This document shows, piece after piece, positions 27,913 to 36,740 of a stretch of 64,000 nucleotides of DNA. Position 1 is the first letter of the stretch. Each line of letters starts with the position of its first letter. The translations under genes were made by a program, and so were the position numbers. This DNA is from Bacillota bacterium (lineage in GTDB: Bacteria; Bacillota; Clostridia; Lachnospirales; Lachnospiraceae). The stretch lies in NCBI GenBank assembly GCA_023421505.1, contig JAEZTJ010000053.1:1-64000 (forward strand), read 5' to 3'. Under the pieces are notes generated by a model. That model saw only the letters and a list, made by a program, of their open reading frames with translations. It was not told the DNA's origin and did no database searches.

Positions 27913-27941
27913 TTGACAATTTTTATACATTTATGTATCAT
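27913..27941 (+). promoter_or_regulatory. promoter with overlapping palindromic operator for the second GntR gene
   Basis: TTGACA (27913-27918) and TATCAT (27936-27941) with a 17-base spacer. ATACATTTATGTAT (27925-27938) is a perfect palindrome overlapping the -10 box, a position suited to repression. TGTAATACA nearby is another GT-AC type dyad. The likely ligand-responsive protein is the GntR encoded at 28036. Confidence 0.6.
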
Positions 27942-28035
27942 TAGATGTAATACAAGTTTACAAGCATACAACAATTGGTTAAAATTAGATAATACTGCTT
28001 GGATATCGTTGTTTTGATGAAAAAGGAGTTTTTAT

Positions 28036-28716
28036 ATGCAAATTCAACCTATAAAAAAAGTAAATATAAGTGATCAGGTTTATGAACAGCTAAAAGAACA
28101 ATTAATCAATGGTGTATGGAAACAAGGGGATAAAATTCCGTCGGAGAACGAGCTTGTAGCATTATTTAATGTCAGTCGAGTGACGGTAAGGCAGGCACTT
28201 TCAAAACTTATTACCCTGGGATTATTGGAAACGAAGTTAGGAGAAGGTACATACGTAAAAGAAATCAATCCCGGAGTTTACATGAAAGAGATGATTCCTT
28301 ATATTATTCTGAATAAAGAATCCATTCGGGAGGTACTAGAATTTCGTTTAGTGATTGAGATTGAAACTGCCGGAATGGCAGCAGTAAGGATTACTGATAG
28401 AGATATAATGCGTCTTGAAAGATGCTTAGAGAGAATGTTTAATTTTAAAGATCAACTAGATAATTATGTAAATGAAGATTTACATTTCCATATGATAATA
28501 GCGAAAAGCACTAAGAATTCCTTGATTATACAGGTAAATAATATTGTTAGAGAAATAATTCGTGGAACGATAAAAAATGTAACGGAAGAGATCGGTTTTG
28601 AGGTTGGATTAAAGTATCATAAACTATTAATAGATTCATTTAAACTGAAGGATGCTGAAATGGCAAAAAATATGATGCGTGAGCATCTGCAGCAAACTGT
28701 TGAGAGGTATCAATAA
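28036..28716 (+). CDS. GntR-family transcriptional regulator, FCD subgroup (second copy)
   Basis: 226 residues, similar throughout to the regulator at 17516. DNA-binding region: GDKIPSENELVALFNVSRVTVRQAL; wing GEGTYVK; C-terminal FCD domain with DLHFHMIIA. Two related regulators bracket one transport and catabolic operon, so they may respond to different intermediates or form a cascade. It converges on the glycerate kinase gene across a shared terminator. Confidence 0.9.
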   Translation: MQIQPIKKVNISDQVYEQLKEQLINGVWKQGDKIPSENELVALFNVSRVTVRQALSKLITLGLLETKLGEGTYVKEINPGVYMKEMIPYIILNKESIREVLEFRLVIEIETAGMAAVRITDRDIMRLERCLERMFNFKDQLDNYVNEDLHFHMIIAKSTKNSLIIQVNNIVREIIRGTIKNVTEEIGFEVGLKYHKLLIDSFKLKDAEMAKNMMREHLQQTVERYQ

Positions 28717-28740
28717 AAATTAAACCAGAATTATAAATTT

Positions 28741-28784
28741 AGAGCCAGGCACTGATCATCTTTCATCGGTGCCTGGCTCTTTTC
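28741..28784. terminator. bidirectional terminator between GntR and glycerate kinase genes
   Basis: AGAGCCAGGCAC...GTGCCTGGCTCT stem (28741-28780), about 15 pairs with one mismatch, followed by TTTTC on the + strand and preceded by an A-rich stretch for the other strand. It serves both convergent genes. Confidence 0.85.
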
Positions 28785-28798
28785 AGTTAGCTTTTAGG

Positions 28799-30031
28799 TT
28801 ATCTTTTAATTAATAAAACAGATAAATCATTCACATTTGTACCTGTAGGGCCTGTAAAAATAAGACCCTCGCAGGATTTTAGTCCGTAATAGGCATTATT
28901 TTCTTCAAGAACTTGGAAAATATCAATCCCTTTATCAGAAAGAGACTTCACAGTGTTCCCATCCACATAGCCGCCAGCTGCATCGGTTGGACCATCTGTA
29001 CCATCTGAACCAATAGAAAAAATTGCCGTATTATCTAAACCTGCGATACCTATTGCAGCTCCTAGTGCTAATTCTTGATTTCGGCCTCCTAATCCATTCC
29101 CTTTTAGATGAACAACAGTTTCGCCACCTACGATAAATGCAAGTGATTTATCAGTATTACTATAATATTTGGCAATGGAACTGAGGAAACTTCCAGCATC
29201 TCTTGCCTCACAATTTAAACTGGCGGTAAGAGTCATTGGCTCATATCCCAGTTCCCTGCATTTTTTTTCTGCAGCTATACAAAGCTGGGTGACACTACCT
29301 GTTACTTTGGTGGTTACATTTGTAAGAGTACTTGGTGTCTCAATATTTAATAGTTCCTCTATTTCTTTAGAAACAGAGATCTTATACTTTTTCACAATAT
29401 CCCATGCTTGCTGACAGGTAGAGCTATCTGGATAGGCAGGTCCAGAAGCAATCATATCAAGCGGATCTCCAATAATATCAGAAAGAACCACAGAAAAAAT
29501 CTGAGCAGGTTCACAAAGCTTTGCAAATTTCCCACCCTTAACTGCCGATAATCGTTTGCGAATGGTATTCATCTCGACAATGTCTGCTCCGCTTGCCAGG
29601 AGTTGTTTTGTAAGATGCTCTAGCATATCCTCAGGTATTAAAGGCTTTTCAAAAAGTGCAGAGCCACCTCCGGAAATCAGAAATAGTACATTATCACTAG
29701 AAGAGAGTCCTGTAACTAATTGAATGGCCTGCGCTGTGGCTGCAAAAGAGTTGCTGTCCGGAACTGGATGTCCCGCTTCAAATATACGAATATGAGGTAA
29801 CTCCCCCATAGAGTGATCATATTTTGTAATAACTATACCATCATTAATTCGTTCTCCTAGTAAATCTGACGCAGCCTTTGCCATAGACCATGCAGCCTTT
29901 CCGATAGAAACTAAGATTAGCTTACCACCGGAAAAATCAACACTCTCTAATGCTTTTTTTACTGCTGTATCAGGTAATGCTGCCATAATTGTAGAATCAA
30001 TAATTGTTTGTGCATCATTTCTAAGACTCAA
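28799..30031 (-). CDS. glycerate 2-kinase, GckA/MOFRL family
   Basis: 410 residues, the usual family length. N-terminal DUF4147-type kinase domain with ISGGGSALFEKP, and C-terminal MOFRL domain with GGETVVHLKGNGLGGRNQEL and GSDGTDGPTDAAGG. Phosphorylates D-glycerate, normally to 2-phosphoglycerate, feeding lower glycolysis. It probably uses glycerate made by the tartronate semialdehyde reductase homologue (26034). Translation starts at TTG with AAGGAGG seven bases upstream. It is on the opposite strand with its own promoter region, so it may be controlled separately. Confidence 0.9.
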   Translation of the reverse strand: MSLRNDAQTIIDSTIMAALPDTAVKKALESVDFSGGKLILVSIGKAAWSMAKAASDLLGERINDGIVITKYDHSMGELPHIRIFEAGHPVPDSNSFAATAQAIQLVTGLSSSDNVLFLISGGGSALFEKPLIPEDMLEHLTKQLLASGADIVEMNTIRKRLSAVKGGKFAKLCEPAQIFSVVLSDIIGDPLDMIASGPAYPDSSTCQQAWDIVKKYKISVSKEIEELLNIETPSTLTNVTTKVTGSVTQLCIAAEKKCRELGYEPMTLTASLNCEARDAGSFLSSIAKYYSNTDKSLAFIVGGETVVHLKGNGLGGRNQELALGAAIGIAGLDNTAIFSIGSDGTDGPTDAAGGYVDGNTVKSLSDKGIDIFQVLEENNAYYGLKSCEGLIFTGPTGTNVNDLSVLLIKR

Positions 30032-30194
30032 GATAAATCCTCCTTATCAGTTATGGGTAATTCATTCTTTTAAAATAATACTTCTATTGAGTTATTAAAA
30101 TATTACATATATCCAAGTAATATTATAGAGTATTTTGTGTAAAAATACAATGGAAATCACCACTATAATGCATTCTGATGCAAATATGCTTTAG

Positions 30195-30371
30195 GTTAAT
30201 AACTGCATTCTCTGGCATTACGAGTTACGTTACAGAAAATCAGCATCAAGTTATCGCTCCAAATTGACAGTATTTGAATGTGAAGACTGCAGCGGATGCC
30301 CATATAAAGTTAAATATACGAAAGCTAAGTGGACAATAGTTTTAATATCCTGGACAATAGTTTTAATATGA
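30195..30371 (+). pseudogene. IS1182-family transposase remnant
   Basis: The frame whose codons begin at 30270 encodes LTVFECEDCSGCPYK followed by VKYTKAK. This is the cysteine-rich segment near the C terminus of IS1182-type transposases (CxxCxxCP...CTKA). The frame is open only from 30195, lacks a start and catalytic DDE regions, and has lost one motif cysteine to tyrosine. It is therefore a scar of an old insertion, placed at the border between the catabolic cluster and the accessory region. The rest of 30032-30577 holds the glycerate kinase promoter region and the repeat below. Confidence 0.7.
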
Positions 30372-30387
30372 TATTTGTCGCTTTTTT
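30330..30387 (+). repeat. tandem 21-base repeat plus terminator-like hairpin
   Basis: TGGACAATAGTTTTAATAT occurs at 30330-30348 and again at 30351-30369. The second copy runs into a weak hairpin (GACAA with TTGTC) and TTTTTT. The core GACAATAGTTTTAATATG is also the loop and left arm of the terminator at 17044. The shared sequence suggests both came from the end of the same insertion-sequence family. Confidence 0.6.
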
Positions 30388-30577
30388 ATAATGTTATATT
30401 TTCGATATACAATATTTTGGTAAAAAATAGATAATTATGTTGATATTGCTTAGATCGTCATATAAAATAAATTAAAAGAAAGTTATTTTTAACTGGAGTG
30501 AGAACAACGGATAATAGCAATAATGGGAAATTGAAAGTAACAGAAATTTGAATTTGCAATGAAGAGAGGGAAGCTCA

Positions 30578-31444
30578 ATGTATTCTTACGATGAAGAAAA
30601 CAATATGTTCTTTTTCACGGATGATTTAACTAAGTATTTGTTGAAATATGGTATAAGCATTGAACATATTAATAAAATGAAAACCAAGAATTTAGAAAAC
30701 GATAGAGATACATATCAAAGATTCCCATCTTTAAATACTCCTGAAAGAGATTATGTCGATTTAGTTCCAATGGATAAGGTAATAGGTACATCTAGAGGGA
30801 CAGCAGGATTAAGCGTATATGAAAATGTAAGGACAATGTACCGAGGAGATAGAGAGCCGCATAGGTTTAAGGATTGTTTCAGTTTCTTAGATAAACTGTC
30901 GCTGGGGGAATTGCGAAAATCCTATGAAGAATTATATTATCCAGTAAAAATGGTGTACTACGTAGATGATGATGAATATTTTGTATCTAGTGATGGAAAT
31001 CATAGAACACTTACTGCTATGTTGGTTGGGGCTGAATATATTCGTGCAAAAGTAACAAATGGACATTGCGATACTATAAAAAAGGAAAAGTATCTCTGTA
31101 GTAAAGAGTTTAAAATAAAATATAAGATAGTAGAGATCATGAGTTCAGGTAATATTTATGATTTTTCTTTTAAAGATGATAAGGGAGTTTTTGAAATATG
31201 TGGATATCCTGCTCCTAGAGAGGAAGAAGATTTATTTGCTTTTTTGAAACGAATATCTAAAACAATTGATGATGATATAAAGAAAGTTAATCGCATAAAG
31301 AAAATGCCGGAAATTATTCAAAAATTTATTATGCACTATGAAAAGAATTACAGAATAGAGCAATACGTAAACAGGAAGTATTTGTCTGAAGAGGGACGTC
31401 TTTTTTGGAGAAATAAACTCCCGGTTGTACTACATAGTTTATGA
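30578..31444 (+). CDS. ParB/sulfiredoxin-like domain protein
   Basis: 288 residues. The central SSDGNHRTLTAMLVGAEYI (residues 137-155) fits the ParB-like nuclease/sulfiredoxin fold, where the DGxHR motif binds nucleotide or DNA phosphate. The N-terminal 130 and C-terminal 130 residues were not recognised; the latter is Lys/Glu-rich and helical. Stand-alone ParB-like proteins occur in mobile elements, DNA modification and defence sets. It has a GAGAGGGAAG ribosome site and is the first gene after the transposase scar. The function is unassigned. Confidence 0.6.
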   Translation: MYSYDEENNMFFFTDDLTKYLLKYGISIEHINKMKTKNLENDRDTYQRFPSLNTPERDYVDLVPMDKVIGTSRGTAGLSVYENVRTMYRGDREPHRFKDCFSFLDKLSLGELRKSYEELYYPVKMVYYVDDDEYFVSSDGNHRTLTAMLVGAEYIRAKVTNGHCDTIKKEKYLCSKEFKIKYKIVEIMSSGNIYDFSFKDDKGVFEICGYPAPREEEDLFAFLKRISKTIDDDIKKVNRIKKMPEIIQKFIMHYEKNYRIEQYVNRKYLSEEGRLFWRNKLPVVLHSL

Positions 31445-31513
31445 TTGATGTCTGGTATGTGATGTTGTGATATGAATAACCAAATTGATAAATATGAATT
31501 TAGGGAGTAGATT

Positions 31514-31993
31514 ATGGGAAAGACATTAAAACAGAAGAAAGATGAAGCAGAAAAAGAAGGAATCCATATTCCTGCAGATTTATTGGGTGATAAAAATATT
31601 GTAGGTATATATGGATTTTTTGCAATTGAAAAAGATGAAGAACATTGTTTCTATATAGGGAAATCTACTAACATAGCATATAGACTGTTAGGTTCTAGCG
31701 ATGGTCACGTTTATTTGTACTTAAAAAAAGCGTATTCAAAATTAGTTCCACAAAAAATTAATGAATATCGTAATGATAAATATGAAATTGAAGTAAGAGT
31801 ACTTGATACAATTGATTACCATGATACTTCTTTTTCAAAAGCTGCTCATCGTCTTGCCTTAGCCGAACTTCAAAGAATAGTTCTATATCAAGAACAAGGA
31901 CAGTGCGAATTTCAAATACCAGAAGGTTCAGGAACCTATGAAAGAAAATATTGGGAAAAACATTATAAAAACAGTGATGTAAATAAAGATTAA
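31514..31993 (+). CDS. GIY-YIG nuclease domain protein
   Basis: 159 residues with GIY (31-33), YIGKS (47-51), Arg57 and Glu118, the spacing expected for the GIY-YIG catalytic core. Stand-alone small members act in repair, restriction or as homing-type nucleases. A PVNTS-like extra domain is not visible. The ribosome site TAGGGAG is seven bases before the start. It lies between the ParB-like and HEPN genes, a grouping that hints at defence but does not prove it. Confidence 0.65.
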   Translation: MGKTLKQKKDEAEKEGIHIPADLLGDKNIVGIYGFFAIEKDEEHCFYIGKSTNIAYRLLGSSDGHVYLYLKKAYSKLVPQKINEYRNDKYEIEVRVLDTIDYHDTSFSKAAHRLALAELQRIVLYQEQGQCEFQIPEGSGTYERKYWEKHYKNSDVNKD

Positions 31994-32023
31994 TAGTTTA
32001 ATCCAATTTTGTAGAGAAATATC

Positions 32024-32042
32024 AAACTTCCCATTATATTTA
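32024..32042 (+). repeat. post-stop motif, copy 1
   Basis: AACTTCCCATTATATTTAT, 31 bases after the GIY-YIG stop. Similar copies follow three other genes (33451, 37824, 39448). Here the left AACTTC and an inner ATATTTAT are mirrored by ATAAATAT and GCGAAGTT ending at 32094, giving a two-arm inverted structure. The rest of the 306-base gap holds a 43-codon open stretch (32155-32286) with no start, perhaps the tail of a lost gene. Confidence 0.5.
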
Positions 32043-32299
32043 TACTTAATGGTTTGGCAAATAAATATCAAGATATTGGTGGCGAAGTTTATTGGTGATT
32101 GTCAGGCTAGCAATATAGAGAAAGAAATAAACGCAATAGTACCATATTAGGTAGTTGTATAAACATGTACATTTGGGAGACATTGCAGATTGTGCTTTCT
32201 ACTCGGTTTTTGCCTGTCTGAAATGCCTCTTTGTAAAAACAGAAGAACTTCTACCACTTTACGAAACACTGAAATCTAACATATAAAGGAATGATAAAT

Positions 32300-33451
32300 A
32301 TGACTAAAGGCTTTATTCTTTACCAAAGTGGAAGGCTTCCGTTTGTGATTGATAATTATAGAATGGAGTTGTTTACAGATGACAACTTACTGTCTGATTT
32401 TACAAAAGAGTATAACTTCAAAAAGAATTATATTCTTATAGGACAGTGTTTTACATTAGGGTTTCAGTCCCAAAGAATTACGATTTCTGTCGAACATTCT
32501 GTTGGTAGCACCTGCTATTTGTCATGTTATCTTATTGACAGCATTATTTCAAAAGATGGTTATGATACTATTGGAGTTCAGTCGCCGTTTCTAGATGATA
32601 TTTTTAAATACAAATATAACTATTTGGATCTTGCAAAGAACGGAGCCAACCTGTCCATAGATTTCAAAGAAGTATATAAAGTTCCGTTTAAAATGGATAA
32701 CAAGCAATATGAACTGATATTTCGTATCGGTCATAATGGGCGGATTGGTTTGTTGGAGGACTTTGACAAGAAGGGCGAAGTGCTAATACCTCTCCTTTCT
32801 GGAGAAATTCAAGAATGCTATAGTATATCAATAATATTGCAGCGATTTGTTATGTTTATGGTTTCACAGTCTGATATGTCGTTCAAGCGAATCATTCTGT
32901 ATAACAAGGGCTCAATTGCAGGTTGGTTTTATTGTGATCTTATTTCAGAAGAATCCACTTCTGCATATGATGTTCTTTTTTGCAAATTTGATGTTATGAA
33001 GTACGTTCCTAAAATACTAAACAACATAACTTTGGATGTGTGCAATAAAATAACTCAAAGTGTTCCTTTAGGACATTTAGCGTGCATGAATTTTCCATAT
33101 ACACCACAAAGATTCATTGAGCAGATTATGGCTTTTGAGTATTTATTTGAAAAGCTCGAAAAAAAGAAGGCAAAAGATAGTAGCTTTCCTCTAAAGCAGG
33201 AGCTGAAATCAATGTTTGATTCATTTCCAGAAATATTGTCAAAGACAAGGCTTTCATCTGAGAATATCAGCGAGCAATTGAAAGAAATTAGGCGGAATAT
33301 CGTACATGGATATGCATATTATTATGATTTCAAGACCGATTCTAAGATTCAGTATATGATCATGCAACTGGATAGATTAATTCAAAATATGAGTTTGAAA
33401 TGGATTGGTTTTTCTTCAGATGAAATAAATGAGTATAAAACTATCTTATGA
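32300..33451 (+). CDS. HEPN-domain protein, ApeA-like
   Basis: 383 residues. A beta-rich N-terminal region of about 250 residues is followed by a helical C-terminal domain whose RRNIVHG (first Arg at 331) matches the Rx4-6H RNase motif of HEPN proteins. The layout resembles ApeA-type proteins, where a sensory N-terminal domain precedes a HEPN ribonuclease that acts in abortive phage defence. The family call is from motif and layout only. ATG 32300 is chosen over 32291 because AAAGGA then has a normal spacing. No partner toxin or antitoxin is adjacent. Confidence 0.55.
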   Translation: MTKGFILYQSGRLPFVIDNYRMELFTDDNLLSDFTKEYNFKKNYILIGQCFTLGFQSQRITISVEHSVGSTCYLSCYLIDSIISKDGYDTIGVQSPFLDDIFKYKYNYLDLAKNGANLSIDFKEVYKVPFKMDNKQYELIFRIGHNGRIGLLEDFDKKGEVLIPLLSGEIQECYSISIILQRFVMFMVSQSDMSFKRIILYNKGSIAGWFYCDLISEESTSAYDVLFCKFDVMKYVPKILNNITLDVCNKITQSVPLGHLACMNFPYTPQRFIEQIMAFEYLFEKLEKKKAKDSSFPLKQELKSMFDSFPEILSKTRLSSENISEQLKEIRRNIVHGYAYYYDFKTDSKIQYMIMQLDRLIQNMSLKWIGFSSDEINEYKTIL

Positions 33452-33469
33452 ACTTCGCATTATATTTAT
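33451..33469 (+). repeat. post-stop motif, copy 2
   Basis: AACTTCGCATTATATTTAT, abutting the stop codon of the HEPN gene; differs from copy 1 at one base. A partial mirror, ATAAGTAAAGTT, ends at 33498. Confidence 0.5.
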
Positions 33470-33520
33470 GAAGTAAAGCCTAATACATAAGTAAAGTTGA
33501 ATTTTTAGGAGGGATACAGT

Positions 33521-33800
33521 ATGTTAAGGTCAATGATGCAAGTATATGTAAAGGGAAGTGTCGAAGCAGTGAACCTTTATCAAAAAGCTTTTAGCACTGA
33601 AATCCTTGGTTTATATCCTTATGATAATGGCGGATATATGCACTCCTAGTTAAATGCTCATGGGCAAATATTAGCTGTGTCTGAGATTGCAGAGAATCTT
33701 GTTATCGGAAATACCATGCAGTTTTGCTTTCACTTTGGAGATGGCGGCGAAGATCATGTAAAAAAAGCTTATGAAGTCTTGAAAGATGGGGACATGCCCC
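33521..33800 (+). pseudogene. VOC/PhnB-like protein, broken
   Basis: The product aligns with the intact protein at 39076 from the first residue (MQVYVKGS, LYQKAF, YMH, then GQILAVSE and MQFCFHFGDG). A TAG at 33647-33649 replaces the Glu codon of the intact copy. Similarity ends near 33795, where the sequence switches to a methyltransferase fragment, so the C-terminal third is missing. The ribosome site TAGGAGGG is preserved. It is a chimeric remnant. Confidence 0.7.
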
Positions 33801-33807
33801 TGACGAT

Positions 33808-34125
33808 GAGGTCCTATTTTCAACTCTTTCAAAATGGGTTGAAGAAAATCAGCTTCAAGGTAAAAGAATCATTGAGTTTGCTTGCGGTGAGGGTGCGGGT
33901 GGCGAAATATTATCAAAGCTCGGATGTATTTATCATGGAGTGGATATAGATCCATCGGCTATAAAAAAGGCAGCAGCTACAATAAAACAATTTCCTCAAG
34001 CTACAGTGTCATTACTTGATATGGTAAACGATCTAATCACCGAAGAATATGATGTCGCAATCGATATAATGGGATTTCATATGCTCGTCCTTTGCCCACG
34101 TTATAAAAGGCAAACTGCAGATTGA
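33808..34125 (+). pseudogene. class I SAM methyltransferase fragment
   Basis: Open without a start from about 33808. It encodes LQGKRIIEFACGEGAGG (motif I), HGVDIDPSA (motif II) and DVAIDIMGFHML (motif IV region), then ends after about 105 codons, well short of a full 200-250 residue enzyme. Its 5' part was replaced by the VOC fragment. The next gene starts 22 bases later. Confidence 0.65.
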
Positions 34126-34147
34126 TTATATTAGTAGAGGTGTAATT

Positions 34148-35116
34148 ATGATTGAAATTCAGCGAATAACAGATTACCTTTCTGAGCATATCACCGACCC
34201 TGTGCCAAAATATATCTTCCAAAGAGAAATATTAAAAGCACCGGTGACAAGTCCCGACTATATAAATGCTTACGATATCATGCGTCAGTCAAAATGGTAT
34301 TCTGATCTTGCCGATGAACAATGGAAGGATGGTTCATGGGGCAGATTTCATACACAAGATTCAAAAGCCCCAATTAAACAAAAGTTTGTCACGACCGAAG
34401 ACGCTCTAAAACGATCGCGTCAGTTAAGTTTATCAAAGGCCGACCCAATTATTGAAAAATGTATAAAGCTAATGGAACAATATGTTCGCGGCGAAGAAAC
34501 TTGGCGAGATAATATAGAAAAGCATCACGACGGGGGAAGAAGCCATATGCACTCACGTCCTTATCTTACCGCCGCATGGATAAATCTTTTCGACTCTGAA
34601 AATCCGGTAGTGAAGCCTAAGAGGGATGTGTTTATAAATACTCTAAAAATAGCTTTATCTAAAGGTTATTTTGATGAAGAAGCATGGATGGAAGAAAATC
34701 GGAACTACAGGGGGCCATGTTTAAACGGATGGAACGCATTTCCTTTAATGATATTGCAGAATTGCGACTGCATGGATGATATACTGCAAAGACAATACCT
34801 ATCTTACATATGGAACAGAAAAGAAGGAATATATTATTTGGCAGATTTTCCGCTTTCCGAAAAAATAAATTTGGAAAATAAAAGATTTTATTTATGGATT
34901 TATACACTTGAATTTTTAACTGGATTTTCATTGTTCCCGGAATTTATGAAGGATGAAGCGCTCCCCCATCTGTTAAGCGAAACTAATCGTTTGATTAATG
35001 AAGATGTCGATATACCTGCTTCATATAATTTGCGTTATGCTAATAGCTGGCGAGATAAAAATAACCGTAAGACAGATTTAGTATTACGACTTGCGAGAAT
35101 ACTCAAAAAATGTTAG
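34148..35116 (+). CDS. uncharacterised protein with prenyltransferase/cyclase-like helical repeats
   Basis: 322 residues, not recognised with confidence. EQWKDGSWGRFH resembles the QW-type repeat of squalene-cyclase and prenyltransferase alpha/alpha toroids. The rest is helical with conserved-looking aromatic residues (HSRPYLTAAWIN, GWNAFPLMIL). There is no signal peptide or membrane segment. It follows the methyltransferase fragment with a weak GAGGTG site, so the two may once have been an operon. The function is unknown. Confidence 0.55.
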   Translation: MIEIQRITDYLSEHITDPVPKYIFQREILKAPVTSPDYINAYDIMRQSKWYSDLADEQWKDGSWGRFHTQDSKAPIKQKFVTTEDALKRSRQLSLSKADPIIEKCIKLMEQYVRGEETWRDNIEKHHDGGRSHMHSRPYLTAAWINLFDSENPVVKPKRDVFINTLKIALSKGYFDEEAWMEENRNYRGPCLNGWNAFPLMILQNCDCMDDILQRQYLSYIWNRKEGIYYLADFPLSEKINLENKRFYLWIYTLEFLTGFSLFPEFMKDEALPHLLSETNRLINEDVDIPASYNLRYANSWRDKNNRKTDLVLRLARILKKC

Positions 35117-35347
35117 CGAAAGCAAAGGTCTCAATGAATTAATCTTAGAAAGCTTTTTGAAAAGGAGATTGGTATGCATAGTAAAAGAATTTGAGGATTC
35201 AATTTGGTTAATTGTTATTTGGGGACCAAAAGAGGGTGAATAATTTTCGTAGATTTATTAATTCGCATTTGGTGGTAACTGTGAATTAAAGATTTGCAGT
35301 AATACGAAGATAAATTTGAATTTAACTTTTTGAGACTGGAGAACAAG

Positions 35348-36097
35348 ATGGATTTGGTGAAGATATACAATGAAGAGAATTTGTTTCCAAGGGAGATAAC
35401 ACAATATAAAGAACGAGAATATGGATTTTTGTTTTATGATGAAATGAATAAAAATTCATATGATTCTAATCATGCCGTTATTTTTAAAGAGAAAATAAAT
35501 GACTTGGAGCAAGTACTTTATGATATTTTAGAATTTTACAAAAGAAAAGCTATTCAACCTATCATATATCAATCAATTAATGATGATGGATATTTTGAAG
35601 AAATAATAAGCGAGCTTTCGGATTATGGATTTGATAGTTGGACTGAAATGCAAAAATATATGGTTTTATCTGAAGAAAATACTATTATTCCAAATAAAGA
35701 TATTGTTGTTCGGAAAGTTACTGAATGGAAAACTGAGTATGGGAAAGAAATATTTGAAGAAGCTGGAGAACCATGGGAAAAAGACGTGGTGAAGAAGGCA
35801 TTAAGAAATAGTAATACGTTGTTTTTTGTGGCTTTTTATAAGGGTAAATCTGTGGGGATGACACATTGCCATATTACAGATGATGTATGTAGGGTAGATT
35901 ATCTACTTGTATCTAAGGAATGCAGGAATGTTGGTGTGGGAAGGGCGATAATAAATCATTTTGTAGAGTATTGTAAAATGAATAAAATTGAGAATTGTTA
36001 TTTGTGGCCCGATGGAGAAACAGCTGAAAAAATTTACTATGAGGCAGGATTTCGTATTGTTGAAGTAAAGCAAGCGGGACGAGCATTATTTAGATAA
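35348..36097 (+). CDS. GNAT-family N-acetyltransferase
   Basis: 249 residues. The GNAT acetyl-CoA site is in DYLLVSKECRNVGVGRAI, and the C-terminal YYEAGF is typical. The N-terminal half is longer than a single GNAT domain and may be a degenerate second one. ATG 35348 has GGAG seven bases upstream; a TTG at 35330 is less likely. The substrate cannot be told. The preceding 231-base gap shows no gene. Confidence 0.8.
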   Translation: MDLVKIYNEENLFPREITQYKEREYGFLFYDEMNKNSYDSNHAVIFKEKINDLEQVLYDILEFYKRKAIQPIIYQSINDDGYFEEIISELSDYGFDSWTEMQKYMVLSEENTIIPNKDIVVRKVTEWKTEYGKEIFEEAGEPWEKDVVKKALRNSNTLFFVAFYKGKSVGMTHCHITDDVCRVDYLLVSKECRNVGVGRAIINHFVEYCKMNKIENCYLWPDGETAEKIYYEAGFRIVEVKQAGRALFR

Positions 36098-36199
36098 CTT
36101 CCAATTGTGGGGGAGTTACATCACTTTCGGTTTAAACTGTGAATTGTACATTATGAATAAACAACTGTGGGATACAAATTAGAAGTTAGGGGGATATTT

Positions 36200-36695
36200 A
36201 TGAGCAATTAGTATTGAGCCTATACTGATTGAACAAAAATCTGTTTTCATTCAAATGATGGAACTATACAATTATGATTTCTCGGAGTTTTCTGAGGATG
36301 ATATAAATGAATATGGATACTTTGGATATCCACATATTGATGATTATTGGAATGAGGAAGGAAGATATCCTTTTTTTATCAGAGTCGATGGAAAACTTGC
36401 TGGATTGGTTTTGGTGCGGTCTTGTTGTGAACATAATGATTTACCAAACCCTCACAATATAGCGGAGTTTTTTGTAATGAAAAAATATCCAAAAATGGGA
36501 GTAGGTAAAGAAGTTGCAATGAAAATTTTTGATATGTTTCCAGGAGGATGGGAGATATCGCAGTGGACTAAAAATCTGCCAGCTCAGAGGTTTTGGGGCA
36601 AGGTTGTTGATGAGTATACAAATGGAAAATATAATACATTTAGTGCAGTAGAAAAAAATGAGGTGGGATTTACGTTTGACAATTCACGTAAATAA
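36200..36695 (+). pseudogene. GNAT-family acetyltransferase, frameshifted near the start
   Basis: A good AGGGGG site precedes ATG 36200, but that frame stops after three codons (MSN-stop). The +1-shifted frame encodes ISIEPILIEQKSV and continues without a break into the GNAT protein ending at 36695 (EFFVMKKYPKMGVGKEVA is the acetyl-CoA loop). One or two bases were lost within the first codons. A shorter product from ATG 36255 is possible but would lack the first beta strand. Confidence 0.6.
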
Positions 36696-36740
36696 CAAGC
36701 CGATGCAATTGGTTAACTTGTAGACCAAGGAGGTTAGTAA

